The position numbers and the translations under genes were made by a program. Below the pieces are notes generated by a model. It did no database searches. It was given only the letters and a program-made list of their open reading frames with translations, and was not told where the DNA came from. Shown one piece after another: positions 4,459-10,532 of a stretch of DNA of 10,532 nt. This stretch comes from JAAYBG01 sp964411675 (GTDB taxonomy: Bacteria > Bacillota_I > Bacilli_A > ML615J-28 > CAG-698). How positions within the stretch are numbered: position 1 is the first letter of the stretch; each line of letters starts with the position of its first letter. Location: contig CAYPLR010000042.1 of NCBI GenBank assembly GCA_964411675.1, forward strand, positions 1-10,532, in the 5' to 3' direction.

Positions 4459-6378
4459 ATGAGTGAAGTTAGAGAGTTTAAAACGGAATCAAAGCGTTTG
4501 CTAGAACTCATGATCAATTCAATTTATACAAACAAGGAAATATTTTTGCGAGAATTAATCTCCAATGCATCAGATGCCATGGATAAGCATCATTACTTAT
4601 CATTAACTGATGATAAACTAAATAAGGTGGATGAATATCAAGTCTTTATTGAAATTGATAAGAAGAAGAAAACATTGAGTATTATCGATAAAGGTATTGG
4701 TATGACCTATGATGAGGTTGTGAATAACCTAGGAACCATTGCTCGTAGTGGTTCATTAGAATTTATGAAAAATATCAATGATAAGAGTGAACAAGAGAAA
4801 TTAGACATCATTGGTCAATTTGGTGTTGGCTTTTATTCAGCATATATGGTAGCAGAAAAAGTGGTTGTTGAGACATTCTCTCCATTTGCTACTACTGGTT
4901 ATATATTTTCTTCCAATGGAACAGAAAACTATGAAATTAGTGAAGCAAAGGATTTAGAGTATGGAACAAAGGTTACTTTACATCTAAAAAAAGATACAGA
5001 AAATGATAAGTTTAGTAAATATTTGGATGACTACGAAATTCGTTCACTAGTAAAGAAATATTCAGACTATATTCGTTATCCAATCAAAATGGAAGTAACG
5101 AAAGAAGTTCCTAAACTAGACAAAGAAGGAAATCCAATTAAAGATAAATACGAAAAGAAAACTGAAATTGAAACGCTAAATTCAATGACTCCAATTTGGA
5201 AAAGAAAAAAGAATGAAGTTAGTGATGAAGAATTAAACGATTTCTACAAGCAAAAATATTATGATTATCAAGATCCATTAGCAACTATCTTTGTAAATGT
5301 GGAAGGAGCTTTAAATTATACTGCTTTAGTCTATATTCCAAAGAAAGCTCCCTATGATTTGTACTATGATAAATACGAAAAAGGATTGCAGTTGTATTCT
5401 AAGGGTGTATTTATCATGGATAAGTGCAAAGAATTAGTCCCTGATTACTTGCGCTTTGTAAAGGGATTGGTTGATTCTAGTGATTTATCGTTAAATATTA
5501 GTCGTGAAATCTTACAACAAACTCATGAATTAGATAAGATTGCAAAAAATGTAGAAAAGAAAATTGTTTCTCGTCTAGAAAAAATGTTGAAAGAGGAACG
5601 AGATTTATACAAGGATTTCTTTGAAAACTATGGATTAAACATCAAATTTGGTGTATATGATCAATATGGCTTGAAGAAAGATATGTTACAAGATTTATTA
5701 CTATATAAAACAGTGAATAAATTAGAAATGGTAACATTAAAAGAATATGTTGATAGTTTTGTTGAAGGTCAAGAATATATTTATTATGCTTCTGGAAAAA
5801 CAAAAGCAGCGATTATGTCTCTTCCTCAAATGGACTTGATTAAAAAGCAAGGATATGATGTACTAATGTTAACCGATGACATTGATGAATTTGTGATTAA
5901 CATTATGCAGGAATATAGTGGTAAGAAATTTAAATCGATTAACCAAGGAGATTTAGATTTATTATCAAAAGAAGAAAAAGAAAAGATTGATAATCTAGCT
6001 ACTGATAAAAAGACTTTACTAGAAAAACTAAAAGAGATTTTAAAAGATGAAGTAAGTGATGTCGTTTTATCAAAACGATTAACAGATTCTCCAGTATGTT
6101 TGGTTAGTGGCGATGGTATGTCATTTGAAATGGAAAAAGTAATGTCAGCAATGCCAAATGCAAACGATGCGAAGGCAAGCCGCATTCTAGAAATCAATCC
6201 AAATCATAAATTGTTTGAAACGATTGAGCATCTATACAATGATGATAGTGAAACACTAAATGATTATGCTTATTTACTGTACAACCAAGCATTACTAATC
6301 GAAGGATTTAGTTTAAAAGATCCAGTAGAATTCACTCAAAAAATGTGTGATTTAATGATTAAAAGTGCAAAATATTAA
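4459..6378 (+). CDS. htpG: HSP90-family molecular chaperone HtpG
   Basis: This is a cytosolic ATP-dependent dimeric chaperone of 639 residues, slightly longer than typical HtpG (about 625). The N-terminal GHKL ATPase domain shows IFLRELISNASDAMDK (Glu32, Asn36, Asp39), IIDKGIGMT (75-83) and the lid/G2 box GQFGVGFYSAYMVA (119-132). A short charged Lys/Glu linker precedes the middle domain, which has MTPIWKRKKNEVSDEE and the conserved VDSSDLSLNISREILQQ segment whose Arg reaches the ATP. The C-terminal dimerisation domain follows without gap. The start is the ATG after AGGAGGG (4447-4453, 5-nt spacer), giving MSEVREFKTESKRLL as in the family; the longer TTG reading would begin inside the -35 box. 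CIRCE overlapping its promoter implies HrcA control, unlike B. subtilis htpG, which is not in the HrcA class. Confidence 0.98.
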   Translation: MSEVREFKTESKRLLELMINSIYTNKEIFLRELISNASDAMDKHHYLSLTDDKLNKVDEYQVFIEIDKKKKTLSIIDKGIGMTYDEVVNNLGTIARSGSLEFMKNINDKSEQEKLDIIGQFGVGFYSAYMVAEKVVVETFSPFATTGYIFSSNGTENYEISEAKDLEYGTKVTLHLKKDTENDKFSKYLDDYEIRSLVKKYSDYIRYPIKMEVTKEVPKLDKEGNPIKDKYEKKTEIETLNSMTPIWKRKKNEVSDEELNDFYKQKYYDYQDPLATIFVNVEGALNYTALVYIPKKAPYDLYYDKYEKGLQLYSKGVFIMDKCKELVPDYLRFVKGLVDSSDLSLNISREILQQTHELDKIAKNVEKKIVSRLEKMLKEERDLYKDFFENYGLNIKFGVYDQYGLKKDMLQDLLLYKTVNKLEMVTLKEYVDSFVEGQEYIYYASGKTKAAIMSLPQMDLIKKQGYDVLMLTDDIDEFVINIMQEYSGKKFKSINQGDLDLLSKEEKEKIDNLATDKKTLLEKLKEILKDEVSDVVLSKRLTDSPVCLVSGDGMSFEMEKVMSAMPNANDAKASRILEINPNHKLFETIEHLYNDDSETLNDYAYLLYNQALLIEGFSLKDPVEFTQKMCDLMIKSAKY

Positions 6379-6383
6379 TAAAA

Positions 6384-6414
6384 GAAGAGTACTGATTGCA
6401 GTACTCTTTTTTTT
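6384..6414 (+). terminator. Terminator of htpG
   Basis: Stem AAGAGTACT (6385-6393) with AGTACTCTT (6400-6408), a 6-base loop, then an uninterrupted T-run to 6414. It begins 6 bases after the stop codon and separates the heat-shock gene from the purine genes. Confidence 0.93.
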
Positions 6415-6434
6415 GTAAAAAAGAAAAATCTACA

Positions 6435-6463
6435 TTTACAAAAATCTTAGTTGATGTTATAAT
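6435..6463 (+). promoter_or_regulatory. Strong extended -10 promoter of purB
   Basis: TTTACA (6435-6440), 17 bp, TATAAT (6458-6463), preceded by TGT, i.e. an extended -10 TGnTATAAT. Start would be near 6470, so the leader is only about 12 nt and cannot hold a riboswitch; I see no purine box around it. Confidence 0.85.
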
Positions 6464-6481
6464 AACTGAGTGGTGATGACA

Positions 6482-7780
6482 ATGATTGAACGTTATACAA
6501 ATACTAAAATGAAAGCAATTTGGACGGATGAATCCAAATTTTCTAATTTCCTAAAAGTAGAATTGGCTTCCCTACAAGCATTAAGTCAGTTAGGTCTTGT
6601 ACCATCGGAAGCCGTTACTTTAATTAAAGCGAAAGCTAAGGTTAATGTAGCTCGTATCCAAGAGTTAGAAGAAATCACAAAACATGATGTGATTGCTTTT
6701 ACACGTTGTGTGGATGAAACGTTAGGGGAAGAAAAACGTTGGTTTCATTATGGCTTAACGAGTACTGATGTTGTTGATAGTGCTAATGCTTTGGTATTAA
6801 AACAAGCAAATCAAATCATCATGGAAGATTTAGATCGTTTTTTAAAGTTATTGAAAGAAAAAGCAATCCTATATAAAAATACCCCATGTGTTGGTAGAAC
6901 CCATGGAATTCATGCGGAAGTAACGTCGTTTGGTTTGAAATGGGTCAATTGGTATGACGAGTTACAAAGAAACACGAAGAACTTTAAACAAGCTTCTAAA
7001 AACGTAGAAGTTGTAAAATTAAGTGGGGCTGTTGGTAATTATACAGAAATTCCTTTTGAGGTTGAAGCTTTGGTTGCTGAAGATTTAGAACTTGGAATTG
7101 CTGATATCTCAACACAAGTATTATCTAGAGATCGTTTTAGCGCTTATATTTATTCTTTAGCGGCAATCGCTTCAACAATCGAAAAAATTGCTACTGAAAT
7201 TAGAGGCTTGTCACGAACCGAAATCAGAGAAGTAGAGGAATTCTTTGCTGGTGGGCAAAAAGGCTCTAGTGCTATGCCACATAAACGAAATCCAGTCGCT
7301 TCAGAAAATATGTGTGGAATCGCTCGAATAGTTCGTAGTTATGTTGCTCCGGCTATTGAAAATAATGCTTTATGGCATGAACGAGATATTAGTCATTCCT
7401 CTTGTGAACGAATTATTTTACCAGATGCAACGACATTAGTCGATTATATGCTAACAAGATATCATAAAGTTTTAGACAAACTAACGGTGTTTCCTAACCA
7501 AATGATCAAGAACATTTGGTTAACAAAAGGACTAGTATTCTCTGGACAAGTGCTAGCTTGCTTGATTAAAAAAGGACTATCACGAGAAGAAAGCTATGAT
7601 TTAGTTCAAAGCGCTGCTTTTATCAGCCATGAAAAAGAGATTGATTTTATTGAGATATTAAAGATTAGTAAGGTAAGTAAGTACTTAGCGATTTCAGAGA
7701 TTGAAAAGTGTTTTAGTATCGAGCATGCTTTACAAAATGTTGAAAAAATTTATAGAAGGGTATTTGGACATGATGAATAA
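6482..7780 (+). CDS. purB: Adenylosuccinate lyase
   Basis: This cytosolic homotetrameric enzyme splits adenylosuccinate to AMP plus fumarate and SAICAR to AICAR plus fumarate. At 432 residues it is normal for the bacterial short form. MIERYTNTKMKAIWTDE parallels the Bacillus N-terminus. Key blocks are HYGLTSTDVVDS (89-100), GRTHGIHAE (138-146, general acid His141) and the fumarase/aspartase signature GSSAMPHKRNP (261-271, catalytic Ser262 or Ser263 on the mobile loop), then LWHERDISHSSCERIILPD. I choose ATG 6482, where GGTGAT (6472-6477) serves as the SD extension that pairs with the 16S 3' end; the GTG at 6470 coincides with the predicted transcription start and adds residues the family lacks. 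It overlaps purA by 11 bases, so translation is coupled. No other purine-pathway gene is visible, so here it is grouped for the IMP-to-AMP branch. Confidence 0.97.
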   Translation: MIERYTNTKMKAIWTDESKFSNFLKVELASLQALSQLGLVPSEAVTLIKAKAKVNVARIQELEEITKHDVIAFTRCVDETLGEEKRWFHYGLTSTDVVDSANALVLKQANQIIMEDLDRFLKLLKEKAILYKNTPCVGRTHGIHAEVTSFGLKWVNWYDELQRNTKNFKQASKNVEVVKLSGAVGNYTEIPFEVEALVAEDLELGIADISTQVLSRDRFSAYIYSLAAIASTIEKIATEIRGLSRTEIREVEEFFAGGQKGSSAMPHKRNPVASENMCGIARIVRSYVAPAIENNALWHERDISHSSCERIILPDATTLVDYMLTRYHKVLDKLTVFPNQMIKNIWLTKGLVFSGQVLACLIKKGLSREESYDLVQSAAFISHEKEIDFIEILKISKVSKYLAISEIEKCFSIEHALQNVEKIYRRVFGHDE

Positions 7781-9053
7781 AACAGTAGTAGTAATAGGAA
7801 GTCAATGGGGCGATGAAGGAAAGGGTAAGATTACCAATTTCCTTAGTGAACAAGCAGATTTTGTTGTTCGTTATCAAGGCGGTGATAATGCTGGTCATAC
7901 CATCAAATTTGATGGAGTTACTTATAAATTACATTTGATTCCTTCTGGAGTATTCAATCCGAATATCAAAAATATTTTGGGAAATGGAATGGTAATCAAC
8001 CCAATTAATGCTTTACAAGAAATTAGTGAATTAAAGAAACAAGGATTTCCATGCAATAATTTATATATTAGTGATCGAGCTAATGTGATTTTAAATTATC
8101 ATATGGAAATCGATGCACTAAAAGAAGAAGCCATGGGTGAAGGTAAGATTGGTACCACAAAAAAAGGAATTGGACCCGCTTATACCGATAAAACGGCAAG
8201 GGAAGGAATTCGCATGGTTGATTTTATATCTCCAAATTTTCCTAACTTATACAAAGAAAAATTAAAGGGTAAGAATGAAGTTATTAAGAGCATGGGAGGA
8301 AAACCGATTGATTATGAAGCTTCGCTTGCTACTTATTTAGAAGTAGCAAAACAAATCGCTCCTTATGTGACTGATACGATTACTTTATTAAATAAAGGAA
8401 TCAAAGAAGGAAAGAAAGTGGTCTTTGAGGGAGCTCAAGGAGCATTGCTAGATGTTGATTTCGGTTCTTATCCATTTGTTACTTCTTCCAATCCGACGAG
8501 TGGTGGAGCTTGTACTGGTAGTGGAGTAGGACCAACAAAGATTGATGAAATTATTGGTGTGGTAAAAGCCTACAGTACTCGAGTGGGTAGTGGTACTTTC
8601 CCTACTGAATTTGAAGATGAAATCGCCAAAGACATTCGTGAGCGAGCTCATGAATATGGTACAACAACAAAAAGACCTCGTCGAATTGGTTGGTTAGATT
8701 GTGTTGTATTAAAATATAGTGCTTTGATCAATGGTTTAACAGGAATCTCTTTGATGCTACTAGATATATTAAGCGGCTTAGATACCATTAAATTATGCTG
8801 TGCTTATAAATTGGATGGAGAATATATTGATTACATTCCTGCCGACAATCAATTACTAGAGCGTTGTCAACCCGTGTATTTAGAAATGGAAGGTTGGCAA
8901 GAAGATATTACTAATGTGAAGAGTTTTAAAGAACTACCCATCAATGCTCAACGATATATTGAGAAAATTGAAGAATTGATTGATGTAAAGATTAAAATAT
9001 TTAGCGTTGGGCCAGATAAAACACAAACAATTGTTCGCGAAAATATATTTTAA
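7770..9053 (+). CDS. purA: Adenylosuccinate synthetase
   Basis: It joins IMP and aspartate with GTP to give adenylosuccinate, the substrate of the purB product. It is a cytosolic homodimer of 427 residues, usual length. Motifs: GSQWGDEGKGK (10-20, P-loop with catalytic Asp15), YQGGDNAGHT (35-44, catalytic His43), KIGTTKKGIGPAY, FEGAQGALLD, TSSNPTSGGACTGSGVGPTK, and YGTTTKRPRRIGW with the IMP/aspartate-loop arginines. The start is ATG 7770 (AAGGG at 7756-7760, 9-nt spacer) or ATG 7773; both lie in the end of purB in another frame, so translation is coupled. A much earlier in-frame ATG at 7701 would add 23 residues with no family counterpart. A gap of 10 bases separates its stop from the next gene, whose SD includes the purA stop codon. 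Confidence 0.97.
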   Translation: MMNKTVVVIGSQWGDEGKGKITNFLSEQADFVVRYQGGDNAGHTIKFDGVTYKLHLIPSGVFNPNIKNILGNGMVINPINALQEISELKKQGFPCNNLYISDRANVILNYHMEIDALKEEAMGEGKIGTTKKGIGPAYTDKTAREGIRMVDFISPNFPNLYKEKLKGKNEVIKSMGGKPIDYEASLATYLEVAKQIAPYVTDTITLLNKGIKEGKKVVFEGAQGALLDVDFGSYPFVTSSNPTSGGACTGSGVGPTKIDEIIGVVKAYSTRVGSGTFPTEFEDEIAKDIRERAHEYGTTTKRPRRIGWLDCVVLKYSALINGLTGISLMLLDILSGLDTIKLCCAYKLDGEYIDYIPADNQLLERCQPVYLEMEGWQEDITNVKSFKELPINAQRYIEKIEELIDVKIKIFSVGPDKTQTIVRENIF

Positions 9054-9063
9054 GGAATAGAAT

Positions 9064-10476
9064 ATGGATAAAAAATATGATGTAATCATTGTTGGAGCAG
9101 GACCAATGGGTATCTTCACGGCCTATGAGTTTATGGAAAAAGCTCCCGACAAAAAAGTATTGTTGATCGATAAAGGAAATGATATTTATGATCGGAAATG
9201 TCCTATTTTAGGAAAGAAAATTACCCAATGTCCAAAAAATGGCGATGGACATAGCGGCTGTCGTCCTAGTTGTTCTATGACCAGTGGATTTGGTGGCTGT
9301 GGTGCTTATTCTGATGGTAAATTTAATATCACTCAAGAGTTTGGTGGTTGGATGCAAGAATACATTGATTCTGATGAAGTGTTAGATTTGATTAAATATG
9401 TTGATCAAATCAATTTACTTCATGGTGCACCGAAAGAATTAACGGATCCAACAACCAAAGAAGTGTATGAGATTGAAAAACAAGGAATTGCCATCGGTTT
9501 AAAATTATTAAAAGGCCAAGTACGTCACTTAGGTACCGAAATTAATCTAGAAGTCTTAAAAAATATCAATAAAAAATTACGAGAAAAAGTAGATTTTTTA
9601 TTCAAAACCGAAGTAAAGAATATCATTGTTGAAGATGAAGTTGTAAAAGGCGTTGTCATTCATGGTGGCGAAATCATCCATTCCGATTTTGTTGTTCTGG
9701 GTGTTGGTCGTGGTGGAAGCGAATGGCAAACAAACATTCTAAGCGCTCATGGCATTAAGTTTAGAAATAATAAGGTTGATGTTGGTGTCCGTGTTGAAAC
9801 CAACGATATTATTATGGATAATATCAATAAAAATTTATATGAAGGAAAATTTATCTATACAACCAGCTTAGGAACCCAGGTAAGAACCTTCTGTTCTAAC
9901 CCTAGTGGTCACGTGGTTGTTGAAAATCATGAAGGAATCATGGTTTGTAATGGACATTCCTACCATGATACTAGTTTAGGCTCGAACAATACCAATTTTG
10001 CATTATTAGTCTCTCATGAATTTGATGATCCATTTAAGGACCCTAATGAATATGCAAAGTCAATTGCTCATCTTGCGAACAAATTAAGCAATGGTGGTGT
10101 CATTGTTCAAAAATTTGGAGACATCCTAAAAGGGCGCCGCTCTACGAAAAAACGTATCGATGAAGGATTTGTAAAGCCAACCCTAAAAGAAGCTGTACCA
10201 GGAGATTTAGCCTTAATATTGCCATATAAAACAATGAAATCACTGATTGAAATGGTTCAAGCACTGAATTATGTAACACCAGGCATTGCTAGTGATCATA
10301 CCTTGTTTTATGGTGTAGAAGCCAAATTTTATTCCGATCGAGTTGATGTAGACAACACCTTTCAAACAAAAATTAAGAATTTATATGTAGGTGGCGACGG
10401 TGCTGGAATCACAAGAGGTTTAGCACAAGCGGGAGCTAATGGAGTGAAGATTGCACGTTCTATAATCGAGCGATAA
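9064..10476 (+). CDS. FAD-dependent oxidoreductase, COG2509-like (uncharacterised)
   Basis: A 470-residue flavoprotein with an N-terminal Rossmann fold: VIIVGAGPMGIFTAYE (GxGxxG at 11-16) with Asp37 closing strand 2 (VLLIDKG). A C-terminal FAD segment LYVGGDGAGITRGLAQAGANG spans about 440-460. After the first dinucleotide fold comes a cysteine cluster, C46-P, C56-P, C66, C70 and C79, running into GFGGCGAYSDGKFN. 'RKCP...C..C...GxGGxGxxSDGK' and the later KGRRSTKKRIDEG...PTL are marks I associate with the uncharacterised FAD-dependent dehydrogenases of COG2509. The cysteines might hold an Fe-S centre or a redox disulphide; the spacing is not a standard ferredoxin motif. The substrate is unknown. 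AAGGA (9052-9056) overlaps the purA stop, 10 bases upstream, so it is the third gene of the purB-purA transcript. It is complete and closed by the terminator that follows. Confidence 0.9.
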   Translation: MDKKYDVIIVGAGPMGIFTAYEFMEKAPDKKVLLIDKGNDIYDRKCPILGKKITQCPKNGDGHSGCRPSCSMTSGFGGCGAYSDGKFNITQEFGGWMQEYIDSDEVLDLIKYVDQINLLHGAPKELTDPTTKEVYEIEKQGIAIGLKLLKGQVRHLGTEINLEVLKNINKKLREKVDFLFKTEVKNIIVEDEVVKGVVIHGGEIIHSDFVVLGVGRGGSEWQTNILSAHGIKFRNNKVDVGVRVETNDIIMDNINKNLYEGKFIYTTSLGTQVRTFCSNPSGHVVVENHEGIMVCNGHSYHDTSLGSNNTNFALLVSHEFDDPFKDPNEYAKSIAHLANKLSNGGVIVQKFGDILKGRRSTKKRIDEGFVKPTLKEAVPGDLALILPYKTMKSLIEMVQALNYVTPGIASDHTLFYGVEAKFYSDRVDVDNTFQTKIKNLYVGGDGAGITRGLAQAGANGVKIARSIIER

Positions 10477-10492
10477 GAAAAGAAAACGTATT

Positions 10493-10529
10493 CAAGTGTT
10501 TTTATAATAAAAACACTTGTTTTTATTTT
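10493..10529 (+). terminator. Terminator of the purB-purA-oxidoreductase unit
   Basis: A 12-bp stem (10493-10504 with 10508-10519, CAAGTGTTTTTA/TAAAAACACTTG) is followed by TTTTTATTTT. It begins 17 bases after the last stop codon and ends the operon just before the window edge. Confidence 0.9.
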
Positions 10530-10532
10530 GGA

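Noticed and set aside
6470..6481. purB start at GTG 6470
   Set aside because: It coincides with the predicted transcription start, leaves no room for an SD, and adds residues absent from the family.
7701..7769. purA start at ATG 7701
   Set aside because: It lies deep in purB, and the added 23 residues look like translated purB in another frame; family N-terminus begins at MNK-VVVIGSQWGDEGKGK.

Overview
The window is AT-rich, densely packed bacterial DNA from a low-GC Gram-positive lineage. I infer class Bacilli in the broad sense, near the Erysipelotrichales, Izemoplasma or Acholeplasma-like groups. The reasons are AG-rich Shine-Dalgarno sites, sigma-A type promoters, a CIRCE heat-shock operator, a YerC-family regulator, a lipoprotein substrate-binding protein, and TGG for Trp with TAA/TAG stops (standard code). 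No rRNA, tRNA, IS element, CRISPR array or phage gene is visible.

Layout. Bases 2-205 hold the 3' end of a probable chromate transporter, closed by a terminator. A consensus-like promoter then drives two unrecognised membrane-protein genes (415-1567), the first with a split CxxC...CxxC zinc-ribbon-like tail. A bidirectional hairpin (1579-1610) separates them from a leftward block read from 4205 down to 1609: amino-acid-type ABC transporter binding protein, permease and ATPase, followed by a small TrpR-like (YerC/YecD) regulator. The 253-bp divergent gap 4206-4458 is dense in dyad symmetries. Rightward from it runs htpG under a CIRCE-overlapped promoter, then a terminator, then a strong promoter for purB-purA (IMP to AMP) and a tightly linked COG2509-like FAD-dependent oxidoreductase, closed by a terminator at the window end.

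Most notable observation: the binding protein of the ABC transporter appears to be a natural circular permutation. After the lipoprotein signal it reads the C-terminal half of a family-3 binding protein first, then a linker, then the N-terminal half, and stops where the canonical protein would be in the middle of lobe 2. Both hinge crossovers and both expected amino-acid-contacting residues are retained, and total length equals one complete domain. The gene is otherwise intact, with a good RBS, a lipobox and a TAATG junction to the permease, so it looks functional.

Second in interest is the shared control region between the transporter and htpG. It contains two copies of an ACTTTA-N6-TAAAGT type dyad flanking the transporter leader, a cre-like site, a perfect 8-bp TTATGTGA/TCACATAA dyad and a CIRCE element.
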